Assembly: GCF_000714535.1 (NCBI RefSeq)
Contig: NZ_AUND01000012.1
Location: 124,001 to 188,000 of the forward strand
Reading direction: 5' to 3'
Length of the DNA: 64,000 bases
DNA from: Thioclava pacifica DSM 10166
Lineage (GTDB): Bacteria > Pseudomonadota > Alphaproteobacteria > Rhodobacterales > Rhodobacteraceae
Part shown: piece by piece, positions 8,900 to 18,091 of the stretch
Numbering within the stretch: position 1 is the stretch's first letter
Layout of the letters: each line of letters starts with the position of its first letter
Notes under the pieces: model-generated
What the model was told of the DNA's origin: nothing
Database searches by the model: none
What the model saw: only the letters and a program-made list of their open reading frames with translations
Made by a program: the position numbers and the translations under genes

Positions 8900-10915
8900 T
8901 CACAGCACGGCTGCGAGACGCGTGCCCTGATCAATCGCGCGCTTCGCGTCCAGCTCGGCCGCGACATCCGCGCCGCCGATCACATGCGGGCTGCGGCCAG
9001 CAGCGATGAGCGCATCGGCAAGCGAGCGGTCGGGAAGCTGCCCGGCACAAAGCACGACCGTATCGGCTTCGATCAGCGTCGGGTTCTCGCGGGCCTCGCC
9101 GAAGGTCACATGAAGCCCCTCTGCGGTGATCTTCTCGTAATTCACCCCGCCGATCATCTTCACATCCTTCATCTGAAGCGCCGCGCGATGGATCCAGCCG
9201 GTGGTTTTCCCAAGGCGACGCCCCAGCTTCTCGCGCTTGCGCTGCAGCAGGGTGACGGTGCGCGCGGGGGCCTCGGGCTGCGGCTCGACCAGACCGCCGG
9301 GCGTTGCCGCCGGATCGCCGACGCCCCATTCGCGCTTCCATTCCTCGAGGTCGAGCGTCGGGCTGTCGCTGACGGTCAGGAATTCGGCCACGTCGAAGCC
9401 GATCCCGCCCGCGCCGATCACCGCGACGCGCGGACCTGCGGTTACGCGCCCCTTGAGGATGTCGATATAGCTCACGACCTGCCCGCCCTCGTTGGGGATC
9501 TCGGGATCGCGCGGCAGAACTCCGGTGGCGATGATGATCTCGTCGAACCCGGCCAGCGCCTCGACCGTCGCTTCGGTATTGAGTTTCAGCGTTACCCCGG
9601 TTTTCGCGACCATCGTGGCGAACCAGTCGGTGAGGCCGTGGAACTCCTCCTTGCCGGGGATCGCGCGGGCCATGGTCAACTGGCCACCGATCTCGGTGCC
9701 GCGGTCGAAAACGGTGACCGCATGGCCGCGCTGCGCGGCAGTGATCGCGGCGGAGAGGCCGGCGGGGCCGGCGCCGACGACGGCGATGGTTTTCGGCGCA
9801 TCGGTGGGGGTGATGGTGATCTCGGTCTCATGGCCCGCGCGCGGGTTCACGAGGCAGGACGACACTTTGCCCTGGAAGGTGTGATCGAGGCAGGCTTGGT
9901 TGCAGGCAATGCAGGGCGCGATCTCTGCGGCGCGGCCCTCCTGCGCTTTGACCACGAAATCTGGATCGGCGAGGAAGGGGCGCGCCATCGACACCATATC
10001 GGCGCAGCCTTCGCTCAGCACCGCTTCGGCAGTGGCGGGGTTGTTGATCCGGTTCGAGGTGATCACCGGGATCGAAACCTCGGGACGCAGCCGTCCGGTC
10101 AGCCAGGTGAAGGCCGCGCGCGGCACCGAGGTCGCGATGGTGGGCACGCGGGCCTCATGCCAGCCGATGCCGGTGTTGAGCATGGTTGCGCCCGCCGCCT
10201 CGATCGCCTTGGCCAGCGTCACGACCTCTTCCCAGGTCGAACCGTCGGGTACGAGATCAATCAGCGAGATCCGGAAGATCACGATGAAATCGGGGCCGAC
10301 CGCCTCGCGCACGCGCTTCACCACCTCGACCGGCAGGCGCATCCGGTTCTCGAACGATCCACCCCAGCGGTCCTCGCGCTTGTTCGTATGGCGCACGAGG
10401 AACTGGTTGAGGAAATACCCTTCCGAGCCCATCACCTCGACGCCATCATAGCCTGCCTCGCGGGCGCGCGCGGCGGAAGTCGCGATATCGGCGATCTGCT
10501 TCTCGATCCCGGCCTCGTCGAGCTCTTTCGGCGGGAAAGGGGAGATCGGCGACTTGATCGCCGAGGCCGAGACACAATCGGGCCCGTAGGCGTAGCGGCC
10601 CGCATGCAGGATCTGCATCGCGATCCGCCCGCCCGCCGCGTGGACGCGATCGGTGATGAGGCGGTGATTGGCGATATCCTCCGGAGTGAAGAGGCCCGCC
10701 GCACCGGGAAACACGCCCCCTTCGGCATTCGGCGCCATGCCGCCCGTGACCATCAGCGCGACGCCACCGCGCGCACGCTCGGCATAGAACTCGGCCACCG
10801 CATTCCAGTCACCGCGCTCTTCGAGATTGGTATGCATCGAGCCCATCAACACGCGGTTGGGCAACGTGACATGGCCCAGGTTGAGCGGCTTGAGGAGCTG
10901 CGGATACTGGCTCAT
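8900..10915 (-). CDS. fadH: NADPH-dependent 2,4-dienoyl-CoA reductase
   Basis: A 671-aa three-module flavoenzyme of unsaturated fatty acid beta-oxidation. Residues ~1-340 form an old-yellow-enzyme TIM barrel binding FMN, with LMGSMHTNLEE and the RMRLPVEVV region. A 4Fe-4S cysteine cluster follows at ~340-365 (CIACNQACLD and SSCLVNP). An FAD/NADPH-binding reductase half completes it (VGAGPAGLSAAITAAQRGH and AVIGAGGIGFDVAEF). Length and domain order match bacterial FadH. It is transcribed divergently from a LysR-type gene 281 bp away, which may regulate it. Confidence 0.93.
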   Translation of the reverse strand: MSQYPQLLKPLNLGHVTLPNRVLMGSMHTNLEERGDWNAVAEFYAERARGGVALMVTGGMAPNAEGGVFPGAAGLFTPEDIANHRLITDRVHAAGGRIAMQILHAGRYAYGPDCVSASAIKSPISPFPPKELDEAGIEKQIADIATSAARAREAGYDGVEVMGSEGYFLNQFLVRHTNKREDRWGGSFENRMRLPVEVVKRVREAVGPDFIVIFRISLIDLVPDGSTWEEVVTLAKAIEAAGATMLNTGIGWHEARVPTIATSVPRAAFTWLTGRLRPEVSIPVITSNRINNPATAEAVLSEGCADMVSMARPFLADPDFVVKAQEGRAAEIAPCIACNQACLDHTFQGKVSSCLVNPRAGHETEITITPTDAPKTIAVVGAGPAGLSAAITAAQRGHAVTVFDRGTEIGGQLTMARAIPGKEEFHGLTDWFATMVAKTGVTLKLNTEATVEALAGFDEIIIATGVLPRDPEIPNEGGQVVSYIDILKGRVTAGPRVAVIGAGGIGFDVAEFLTVSDSPTLDLEEWKREWGVGDPAATPGGLVEPQPEAPARTVTLLQRKREKLGRRLGKTTGWIHRAALQMKDVKMIGGVNYEKITAEGLHVTFGEARENPTLIEADTVVLCAGQLPDRSLADALIAAGRSPHVIGGADVAAELDAKRAIDQGTRLAAVL

Positions 10916-11196
10916 GAAATCCTCCCTGATTTGGGCAGCACTGTCGCGAGCGCGCCCCGTCTTGTCACGTCAAACGCGGCGTCATTGCGTCTGCGCATCG
11001 GTGTGAACGGGCGCGCGAGATGGCCCGTAACCACTTTGTCTGCACGGGAAACTATGCCGCGCGGAACCGTTTCGCGAGAGTAACCAACCCGTGACATTTC
11101 CCCCGTATTGTCGCCCCAAGGCCCCAATTGCGCCCGATTTGCCCCGGAAAACAGACGATAACGACAAACAAAACGAGTTCCGCAAAGGTGCGCTAG

Positions 11197-12102
11197 ATGG
11201 ATCGCCTGACTGAAATGGAAGCCTTCGCGATGGTCGTCGACCAGGGTGGCTTCACAGATGCCGCCAAGAAGATGGGCATTTCCAAATCCGCCGTGTCGAA
11301 GCACGTCTCCGCGCTTGAGGCACGTCTTGGCGCACGCCTGCTCAACCGCACCACGCGCCGCGTCTCCCCGACCGAGATCGGCTTGGCTTATTACGACCGT
11401 GCGCGCCGTGTGCTCAATGATGCAGGCGAGGCGGATGCCCTCGTCACCTCGATGCAAACCGCGCCCTCGGGGCTGTTGCGCATCTCGGTCGCGACGGATT
11501 TCGGCGTGAACCTGCTATCGCCCGTTTTGGGCGATTTCTTGCAGGAATTTCCCGACATCACCGTGAACATGGTTCTGAACAACCGCTACGTCGAACTGAT
11601 CTCGGAAGGCTTCGACATGGCGATCCGTGTCGGCGAGCTGGAAGATAGCAGCCTGCGCGCACGCAAACTGACCGAGACGTCGCGGCGGATGATCGCCGCG
11701 CCCGAGTATTTCGAGAAATACGGGCGCCCCGAACGGATCGACGACCTCAACGAACACAAGCTGCTGCATTACTCCAACCAGTCGGCGGGCAATGTCTGGA
11801 AGCTGACCGCGCCTTCGGGCGAGCGGCGTCAGGTGCGTTCGGCGGGCTGGCTCACGGTGAATGACGGCCAATCACTGCTGCATGCCTGCATCGCCGGACT
11901 TGGCATCGCCTACCTGCCGTCCTTCCTTTACGCCGACGCGATGCGTCAGGGGCTCGTGGAAGAGGCGATGCCCGACCTCCCGATGGAGACGCTGGGCATC
12001 TACGCGATCTATCCGCCGGGCCGCTTCACCCAGCCGAAAGTGCGCGCTTTCATCGATTTCCTCGCCCAGACCTTCGCCGAGAAGGGCCCTGACAACTGGT
12101 GA
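11197..12102 (+). CDS. LysR family transcriptional regulator
   Basis: A 301-aa LTTR. The N-terminal winged helix-turn-helix covers residues ~1-60, with MDRLTEMEAFAMVVDQGGF and KSAVSKHVSALEARLGARLLNRTTRR. A LysR-substrate effector domain spans ~90-295 (RISVATDFG...; VNDGQSLLHACIAGLGIAYLP). It is typical of the CrgA/DsdC-like group common in proteobacteria. It is divergent from fadH. In the 281-bp gap I see no convincing T-N11-A dyad that decides the operator. It converges on the OmpA-like operon. Confidence 0.92.
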   Translation: MDRLTEMEAFAMVVDQGGFTDAAKKMGISKSAVSKHVSALEARLGARLLNRTTRRVSPTEIGLAYYDRARRVLNDAGEADALVTSMQTAPSGLLRISVATDFGVNLLSPVLGDFLQEFPDITVNMVLNNRYVELISEGFDMAIRVGELEDSSLRARKLTETSRRMIAAPEYFEKYGRPERIDDLNEHKLLHYSNQSAGNVWKLTAPSGERRQVRSAGWLTVNDGQSLLHACIAGLGIAYLPSFLYADAMRQGLVEEAMPDLPMETLGIYAIYPPGRFTQPKVRAFIDFLAQTFAEKGPDNW

Positions 12103-12142
12103 GCCGATCTTCCCCTGCGGGGTCCGATCCGCCTGGACCGCG

Positions 12143-13102
12143 CTAACTCCGGGTCGAAGTGAGAACCACTTCGACCCGTCTGTTTTTCTCGCGCCCCTCT
12201 TTCGTCAGGCTGCTGGCGCGCGGAGCGAGAAATCCTGCCCCTTCGGCGCTCACCTGAGCCGGGTCGACCCCGTATTCGGAGATCAACTTGGCGCGCACCG
12301 ATTGCGCACGCTTCTTCGAGAGCGCGATATTGGCCGCCAGAGACCCCACCGCATCGGTATGACCGACGAGCATCACCTGCATATCGGGATTGGCCTTGAG
12401 AAACTGCGCCAGCGTCGCGAGAGACGCAAACTCGCCCGGCCCAAGGGTCGATGCCCCGGAGGGGAAGTCGAGATCGTCGAGCGCAACGGAGCCGCGGGTC
12501 TCGAGCGCGCGGGCGAAGTTCGAAGGGGGCGGCGTCGCGGCTGATCCGGTCGCGGGCAGGGGAGCTGCGGCCTGCGGCGTCGCGAGCGGGTTATCGGGCT
12601 GCGCCGGTGTCACGTCGAGCACGCTCAGATCGGTGACCTGAATAAAGCCGGATTCGGACGATCGCGACACAGTGATCGCCACGTATTCGTCTCCCTTGCG
12701 CGCCGCGAGATAGCGGAAATCGCCCAGATCGACATGCATCGAGGGCTCGGGCAGCAGATCCAGCGCATAACGGAAATCGAAGCCGCCACAGGCATCGGTG
12801 TCGCATTCGTAAAGCAGGGTGTAGCCCGCCGCAGTCAGCTGGTCGCGAAGAGGCGCGAGGATCTGAAGCGTGGTGTTCTGGTTCGCCCTGAGCCGCCAAG
12901 CGGTATCGCTGCGCGCGCCTTCGAGCGCGATATGTTTGATCTTGCCATCCTGCCAGGGGCCGACCGCGAGCGAATAGCTCGTCGCGGGGCTCGCCTCCTG
13001 CGCCGATTGCGTCGCACCGCCCGGCAGGGTGAGGGCTAGCGGCTCCGCCAGCGCGGGCGCGGCGCAAAGCGTCGCCAGCAGGATGGCGGTCAGGCGGGTC
13101 AC
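12143..13102 (-). CDS. OmpA family protein
   Basis: A 319-aa exported protein with a signal peptide cleaved after about residue 19 (LCAAPALA). A ~150-residue unknown domain contains one likely disulphide pair (YECDTDACGGF). A Pro/Ala linker follows, then a C-terminal OmpA peptidoglycan-binding domain with MLVGHTDAVGSLAAN and KNRRVEVVL. The start is GTG at 13102, overlapping the stop of the upstream GNAT gene by 4 bp, with AGGAGGAGG upstream. It is the last gene of a three-gene operon (CinA-like, GNAT, OmpA-like). Confidence 0.88.
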   Translation of the reverse strand: MTRLTAILLATLCAAPALAEPLALTLPGGATQSAQEASPATSYSLAVGPWQDGKIKHIALEGARSDTAWRLRANQNTTLQILAPLRDQLTAAGYTLLYECDTDACGGFDFRYALDLLPEPSMHVDLGDFRYLAARKGDEYVAITVSRSSESGFIQVTDLSVLDVTPAQPDNPLATPQAAAPLPATGSAATPPPSNFARALETRGSVALDDLDFPSGASTLGPGEFASLATLAQFLKANPDMQVMLVGHTDAVGSLAANIALSKKRAQSVRAKLISEYGVDPAQVSAEGAGFLAPRASSLTKEGREKNRRVEVVLTSTRS

Positions 13103-13812
13103 CGGGCCTCCTCCTTGCGGCGGTAGTGATACTGCGCACGCGCCTCCATCCCGAGGTCGTTCGCGAGCCCGTTCGAGGCGTCATTGACCAGCGTCACGAT
13201 CATCTCGAACCGCGTTGCGCCCGCATCGGAAGCCCAGCGGGCCGCCTCGTGAACCATCTGGCGGGCAAGGCCCATGCGACGGAACTGGGGAGCGACGGCC
13301 AAAGCGTGCAACATTGCCGTGTCCTCATGGAGCGCGACGAACGCGGCACCCGCCGCGCGATCCTGCTTGCGACCCAGCACGCAGGCTTTCGGCCCGGTCA
13401 CGCGCTCCATGATCGCCTGCCGCTCGGGGCCGACATCGAGCTCGCACCAAAGATCGCGGGCGATCTGGAGCGGCGGCCAATGGGCAAACGCTGTGACGGG
13501 CGGCACCTCGCCTTGCACCGTCTCGATCGGGGCGGACCAGAGACAGACCGGATCATAAGCCTCATAGCCACGCCCTTCGAGCACGGCGTCAAGCGCGTCC
13601 TCGCCATCGCGGATCATGAAACGCGGGATCTGACCGAGCGCGCGATGGGCGGCTTCCGCAGCCGGGATATCGGCCTCTGCCAGAGGCACTTCGAGCGTGG
13701 CGCAGCTCACGCGTGAGCCACCACCCTGACCGTCGCGGATCAGGAACCCTCCGGCGCGGCGGAATTGCGCGGGCGGCCAGGTCGCGTCGATGATCGCATA
13801 GGCGTCGGTCAT
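13099..13812 (-). CDS. GNAT family N-acetyltransferase
   Basis: A 237-aa protein. The C-terminal half has the acetyl-CoA-binding GNAT core ALAVAPQFRRMGLARQMVHEA (Q/R-x-x-G-x-A type) at about residues 165-185. The N-terminal half is divergent. It overlaps both neighbours by ATGA-type 4-bp junctions, so it is translated in an operon with the CinA-like and OmpA-like genes. The acceptor substrate is unknown. Confidence 0.85.
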   Translation of the reverse strand: MTDAYAIIDATWPPAQFRRAGGFLIRDGQGGGSRVSCATLEVPLAEADIPAAEAAHRALGQIPRFMIRDGEDALDAVLEGRGYEAYDPVCLWSAPIETVQGEVPPVTAFAHWPPLQIARDLWCELDVGPERQAIMERVTGPKACVLGRKQDRAAGAAFVALHEDTAMLHALAVAPQFRRMGLARQMVHEAARWASDAGATRFEMIVTLVNDASNGLANDLGMEARAQYHYRRKEEAR

Positions 13813-14540
13813 TTGCCCTCCGGGAAGGCGGCCTTGAGCGCCTGCCAGCCCGCCTCGACCTGCTCGGGGTCGGTACCGCGGGTCACGAGATTGGTGCCAT
13901 ACTGCCCTTCCTGCACGAAGGGGTAGGACCCGATCGAGAGGTCGGGGAAACGTCCTGCGATCTCTCGCAGCTCATCGGCCACCGAGGCCTCGGCGACCAT
14001 CACCTGCCAGTTGCGCGAGATCAGCGGTGCCCCGCCGGTGAGCTTCGGCAAGAGCCCCTCCACCATCGCCTGAAAGATATTGGGCACGCCCGCCATCACA
14101 TGCACATTGGTCAGAGAAAACCCCGGTGCGCCCGAAACCGGATTGTCGATCAGTTCAGCGCCTTCAGGAATGCGCGCCATGCGCAGACGGGCGGCGGTGA
14201 ATTCGACCCCGCGCGCGGCGTAATGTTCGGCAAGGATCAAGCGCGCATCCTCGCGCACGTCGAGCGTCGCCCCCATCGCCTCCGCCACCGCATCAGCCGT
14301 GATGTCGTCATGGGTCGGGCCGATGCCGCCGCTTGTGAAAAGATGATCGTGGCTTGCGGAAAGCTCACGCACCGCCGCCACGATCACGTCGTTGTCGTCC
14401 GGCACGACCCGGATCTCGCGGCACGTGATGCCATGCTCGACCAGCTTTCCGGCGAGGAAATGCGCGTTACCTTCGCGGGTACGGCCGGTGAGGATCTCGT
14501 CGCCGATGATCAGGATCGCTGCTGTGGGATTGGGCATCAT
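13809..14540 (-). CDS. CinA-like molybdopterin-binding domain protein
   Basis: A ~243-aa protein of the MoaB/Mog (MoCF) fold, the N-terminal domain of competence/damage-inducible protein CinA. Visible motifs are IIGDEILTGRTREGNAHFLA at the start, the TSGGIGPTHDD loop and GAPGFSL. The C-terminal nicotinamide-nucleotide amidase domain of full CinA is absent. The two adjacent ATGs at 14540 and 14537 follow AAGGAG, and the longer upstream start at 14603 is not conserved. It is divergent from map and heads the operon with the GNAT and OmpA-like genes. Confidence 0.88.
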   Translation of the reverse strand: MMPNPTAAILIIGDEILTGRTREGNAHFLAGKLVEHGITCREIRVVPDDNDVIVAAVRELSASHDHLFTSGGIGPTHDDITADAVAEAMGATLDVREDARLILAEHYAARGVEFTAARLRMARIPEGAELIDNPVSGAPGFSLTNVHVMAGVPNIFQAMVEGLLPKLTGGAPLISRNWQVMVAEASVADELREIAGRFPDLSIGSYPFVQEGQYGTNLVTRGTDPEQVEAGWQALKAAFPEGK

Positions 14541-14654
14541 CTCGCTCCTTTCGACTTGGTATAGGATGCGCGCGCGGCATCGAAAAGAGCGTGCACTGGT
14601 CAAGCCCTTCTTTTGTGACTATCTAGGGCCCCGCAACCTGCAAGGAGTGGACCC

Positions 14655-15464
14655 TTGGACGACAGCCAGGCCCGAGTGACCAAAGACGGAATCCGGATTT
14701 ACAACGAGAGCGATTTTGCCGGAATGCGCGCCGCCTCTCAGGTGACCGCGCAGATCCTCGACGAGGTCGCGGATCTCGTGAAGCCGGGGGTGAGCACGAG
14801 CGAGCTCGACGCCTTCATCGAGAAGCGCGTGACCGAACTGGGCGCGACATCGGCCACGATCGGCTATCGCGGCTATCGCCATGCGAGCTGCATCTCGGTC
14901 AACCACGTGGTCTGCCACGGCATCCCGGGCGACAAGAAGCTCAAGGATGGCGACATCATCAATATCGACGTAACGGTGATTGTGGATGGCTGGTACGGCG
15001 ACAGCTCGCGCATGTATGTCGCGGGCACTCTGAGCCGCAAAGCCGAGCGCCTGATCCAGGTCACCCATGACGCGCTGATGATCGGGATCGAACAGGTCAA
15101 GCCGGGCAACACCTTCGGCGATATCGGCCATGCGATCCAGAAATTCGTCGAAGGCCATCGCATGTCGGTGGTGCGTGACTTCTGTGGCCATGGCGTGGGC
15201 AAAGTGTTCCATGCGCCGCCGAACGTGCTCCATTACGGGCGCGCGGGAACGGGCGCAGTGCTCGAGGAAGGCATGATCTTCACCATCGAGCCGATGGTGA
15301 ACCTGGGCCGCCCCGAGACCAAGGTGCTCGCCGACGACTGGACGGCAGTGACGCGCGACAAATCGCTCTCCGCGCAGTTCGAACATTCGGTCGGCGTGAC
15401 CGCAGATGGCTGCGAGATCTTCACGCTGAGCCCCGCGAACCGTTTCCATCCGACCTGGCGATAA
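14655..15464 (+). CDS. map: Type I methionyl aminopeptidase
   Basis: A 269-aa di-metal enzyme removing the initiator Met from nascent proteins. All ligand regions are visible: HASCISVNHVVCHGIP, INIDVTVIVDGWYGD (two Asp ligands), FCGHGVGKVFH (His), IFTIEPM (Glu) and AQFEHSVGVT (His/Glu side). The start is TTG at 14655 with AGGAG 7 nt upstream; no in-frame ATG gives the conserved N-terminus. It is divergent from the CinA-like gene. A hairpin (CCGGCCG-acg-CGGCCGG at 15466-15482) follows the stop. Confidence 0.95.
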   Translation: MDDSQARVTKDGIRIYNESDFAGMRAASQVTAQILDEVADLVKPGVSTSELDAFIEKRVTELGATSATIGYRGYRHASCISVNHVVCHGIPGDKKLKDGDIINIDVTVIVDGWYGDSSRMYVAGTLSRKAERLIQVTHDALMIGIEQVKPGNTFGDIGHAIQKFVEGHRMSVVRDFCGHGVGKVFHAPPNVLHYGRAGTGAVLEEGMIFTIEPMVNLGRPETKVLADDWTAVTRDKSLSAQFEHSVGVTADGCEIFTLSPANRFHPTWR

Positions 15465-15465
15465 G

Positions 15466-15548
15466 CCGGCCGACGCGGCCGGACGAAACCGCATTTCCCA
15501 GGACCGCTATACGATCTAAAACAGTCGGCAAGGGGGATTGCCCCTTTT
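15466..15548 (+). terminator. Two hairpins between map and the FAD oxidase gene
   Basis: CCGGCCG-ACG-CGGCCGG (15466-15482) directly follows the map stop. A second hairpin, AAGGGG-gattg-CCCCTT followed by TT (15530-15548), is the better rho-independent terminator candidate. Together they separate map from the next gene. Confidence 0.6.
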
Positions 15549-15601
15549 GGCTTTGCGGGCTCACTCCCCGGATTGTCCGGACGAATTCGTAGGAGGGTTG
15601 A

Positions 15602-17005
15602 ATGCGCGCACCTGCCGATGAAACCTTTGCCGAGATGCTGCGCGCAGCAGTGCCGGGGCTGAGCGTCGGTGCGCCCGGAGCCTCCTACCTCGAAGAACCG
15701 CGCGGTCGGCACAAGGGCTGCGGCGGTGTGCTGGTCAAACCGGCCTCGACAGCGGAAGTCGCAGCCGTGCTGCGGACCTGTCATGCGGCGGGTGTGGGTG
15801 TCGTGCCCTATGGCGGCGGCACCGGGCTGGTCGGCGGGCAAATCGTCGAAGACGGTCCTGCACCGGTGATCCTGAGCCTCGAAAAGATGACGGCCATACG
15901 CGCCATTACGCGCCATGTGCTCGAGATCGAGGCCGGCGCCACCCTGCAGGCGGCGCAGGACGCAGCGGACGGCGCGGAGCGGCTTTTCCCGCTGACCATC
16001 GCGAGCCAGGGCTCGGCGCGGATCGGGGGCGTCTTGGCGACCAATGCAGGCGGGGTGAACGTGCTGCGCTATGGCAATGCACGCGAGCTGTGCCTCGGGG
16101 TCGAGGCGGTGCTGGCCGATGGCACGGTGATTTCGGGGCTCAAGCATCTGCGCAAGGACAACACGGGCTACGATCTGAAGGACCTGCTGATCGGCTCGGA
16201 AGGCACGCTGGGGATCATCACTGCGGCGACGCTGCGGCTGCTGCCGAAACCGGCGGCGGTGGGCACGGCGATGATGGTGGTCGAGAGCCCATCCGCGGCG
16301 CTGGAGCTGCTGGAGCTGGCCGAGGCGCGGATGCCGGGCTGTGTCTCGGCTTTCGAGCTGATCTCGGGACAGGGGCTGCGGTTCCTCGATGCGGTCGGCC
16401 CGGACGTGCATCAGCCATTTACCACCCGGCCCGACTGGTCAGTCCTGATCGAGATCGGATTGCCCGAGGGGCTGGCGGCCGAGGAAGCGCTGGCGGGACT
16501 GTTTGAAGCCGCCGAAGGGCTCGTCAGCGACGGGGTGATCGCAAGCTCCGAGAACCAGCGCGCCCAGATGTGGGCGCTGCGCGAGAGCCTGCCGGAGGCG
16601 AACAAGCGGATCGGTTCGATCTCCAGTCACGATATTTCTCTGCCGCTGCCGAAGCTGGCGCAGTTCATCGAAGAGGCGCAGGTGGCGCTGCGCGCGCTCG
16701 CCGATATCCGGATCAACTGCTTCGGTCATGTCGGCGACGGCAACCTGCATTTCAACGCCTTCCCGGCGGAAGGGCGCGACCGCAAGGAGTACGAAAACCT
16801 GCGTCGCGCGATCCCGGAGACGGTCTATGATTTGGTGGATCGTTTCGGCGGCTCGATCTCGGCCGAGCATGGGATCGGACGGCTGAAGGTCGGCGATCTG
16901 GAGCGCTATGGCGATCCGGGGAAGCTGGCGGCGATGCGGGCGATCAAGGCAGCGCTGGACCCGAAAGGCATCCTGAACCCCGGTGCGGTGCTCGCCGAGC
17001 GCTGA
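15602..17005 (+). CDS. FAD-binding oxidase, GlcD / D-2-hydroxyacid dehydrogenase type
   Basis: A 467-aa flavoprotein of the VAO/FAD-linked oxidase family (GlcD, D-lactate or D-2-hydroxyglutarate dehydrogenase). The N-terminal FAD domain has VPYGGGTGLVGGQI and IGGVLATNAGGVNVLRYGN. The C-terminal substrate domain has NCFGHVGDGNLHFN and the family signature SAEHGIGRLK near residue 420. There are no GlcE/GlcF partners beside it, so it is probably a single-subunit D-2-hydroxyacid dehydrogenase. The exact hydroxyacid is not decided. The ATG at 15602 is preceded by AGGAGGG. Confidence 0.88.
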   Translation: MRAPADETFAEMLRAAVPGLSVGAPGASYLEEPRGRHKGCGGVLVKPASTAEVAAVLRTCHAAGVGVVPYGGGTGLVGGQIVEDGPAPVILSLEKMTAIRAITRHVLEIEAGATLQAAQDAADGAERLFPLTIASQGSARIGGVLATNAGGVNVLRYGNARELCLGVEAVLADGTVISGLKHLRKDNTGYDLKDLLIGSEGTLGIITAATLRLLPKPAAVGTAMMVVESPSAALELLELAEARMPGCVSAFELISGQGLRFLDAVGPDVHQPFTTRPDWSVLIEIGLPEGLAAEEALAGLFEAAEGLVSDGVIASSENQRAQMWALRESLPEANKRIGSISSHDISLPLPKLAQFIEEAQVALRALADIRINCFGHVGDGNLHFNAFPAEGRDRKEYENLRRAIPETVYDLVDRFGGSISAEHGIGRLKVGDLERYGDPGKLAAMRAIKAALDPKGILNPGAVLAER

Positions 17006-17009
17006 GCCC

Positions 17010-17049
17010 AAAAAGAAACGCGCCCCGCCAGGAGAGCAGGCGGAGCGCG
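17010..17049 (-). terminator. Rho-independent terminator for the nudix/apt/mtnP operon
   Basis: On the minus strand a GCGCTCCGCC...GGCGGGGCGC stem (one mismatch) is followed by TTTCTTTTT. It lies ~80 bp after the Nudix stop codon and faces the convergent FAD oxidase gene. Confidence 0.75.
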
Positions 17050-17128
17050 GCGTTCCGGTTCACGTGTCTATGCAAGCAGCCGAACCATCAGGCCCGCTCA
17101 CGATAGCCCGATTCGCGTAAGCAAGATG

Positions 17129-17557
17129 TTAACGCGCATGAGAATAGGGCAGCGCCGCTGCCTGACGCGCGACCCGCGCCACGTCACGGCTCAGCGGCAA
17201 ATCCTCGATCCGGTCGAGATCGACCCAACGGGCATTCAGCGCATCGTCGGCAGCACTCGGCTCTCCGGCGAGCCAACGGCATTCGACCGCCACCAGCACG
17301 AAATGATGCTCCAGAGCGCCCTCCGCGTCATGGGCGAGGACATCGAGGGCCGTGAAGGCATGGGCTGCCTGCGCCTGCACGCCGGTCTCTTCGCGCAGCT
17401 CGCGCTCTGCCGCCTTCAGGAGTGTCTCGCCGAATTCGATCTTGCCGCCGGGAAATCCCCAGAGCCCGGCATCGGGCGGGTTCGCGCGCCGCACCAGCAG
17501 GGCCTGCCCGTCGCGGATCACCACGGCAAGGACGGCAGCAACCGGACCCGGGTTCAC
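17129..17557 (-). CDS. NUDIX hydrolase
   Basis: A 142-aa protein with a perfect Nudix box ([25 protein letters not shown]-x5-E-x7-R-E-x2-E-E-x-G) at about residues 37-60. It hydrolyses a nucleoside-diphosphate-linked substrate with Mg2+. MutT-like 8-oxo-dGTPase activity is possible but unproven. It overlaps apt by 4 bp and is the last gene of a mtnP-apt-nudix operon, which suggests a link to nucleotide pool clean-up. Confidence 0.9.
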   Translation of the reverse strand: MNPGPVAAVLAVVIRDGQALLVRRANPPDAGLWGFPGGKIEFGETLLKAAERELREETGVQAQAAHAFTALDVLAHDAEGALEHHFVLVAVECRWLAGEPSAADDALNARWVDLDRIEDLPLSRDVARVARQAAALPYSHAR

Positions 17558-18084
17558 AGCCCCTCGAACTCGCAGAGCACGTTCACATTCATGCCGAGGC
17601 TTTCCAAGAGCTTGCGCCCGCCTAGTTCCGGCAGATCGACGATGAAGGAGAGGCCCACGATCTCGCCGCCGACCCGCTCGATCAGCTGGATGCCCGCCTG
17701 TGCGGTGCCTCCCGTCGCCAGCAGGTCATCGACGATCAGGACCTTTTCGCCGGGCTGGATCGCGTCCTCGTGCATCTCCATCACCGCCTCGCCATATTCC
17801 AGCTTGTAGGCCTGGCTGATCGTCTGGCCGGGCAGCTTGCCTTTCTTGCGGATCGGCACGAAGCCCTTGGAGAGCTGATGCGCGATCGCGCCGCCAAGGA
17901 TGAAGCCGCGCGCTTCCAGCCCCACGACCTTGTCGATCTGCTGGCCCGCCCAAGGGTGCAGCAACTGATCGATCGCCATACGGAAGCCGCGCGGATCGGC
18001 AAACAGCGTTGTCACATCGCGGAACATGATCCCCTCATGCGGGAAATCGGCGATGGTGCGGATATAGTCTTTGACGTCTTTCAT
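17554..18084 (-). CDS. apt: Adenine phosphoribosyltransferase
   Basis: A 176-aa type I phosphoribosyltransferase converting adenine and PRPP to AMP. The PRPP-binding loop is [17 protein letters not shown] at about residues 115-131. [16 protein letters not shown] and the N-terminal [14 protein letters not shown] are the APT hallmarks. The length is standard. Seven bases separate it from mtnP, whose product releases adenine, so the two genes encode consecutive salvage steps. Confidence 0.95.
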   Translation of the reverse strand: MKDVKDYIRTIADFPHEGIMFRDVTTLFADPRGFRMAIDQLLHPWAGQQIDKVVGLEARGFILGGAIAHQLSKGFVPIRKKGKLPGQTISQAYKLEYGEAVMEMHEDAIQPGEKVLIVDDLLATGGTAQAGIQLIERVGGEIVGLSFIVDLPELGGRKLLESLGMNVNVLCEFEGL

Positions 18085-18091
18085 TCGGTCC

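Noticed and set aside
10916-11196. A clear LysR operator between fadH and the LysR gene
   Set aside because: Only weak near-palindromes such as CGGAACCGTTTCG (one mismatch) are visible, and none is convincing as the binding site.
8900-16411. Many long open frames opposite real genes (for example across fadH and map)
   Set aside because: Typical antisense shadows of high-G+C coding sequence: no ribosome-binding sites and no recognisable domains.
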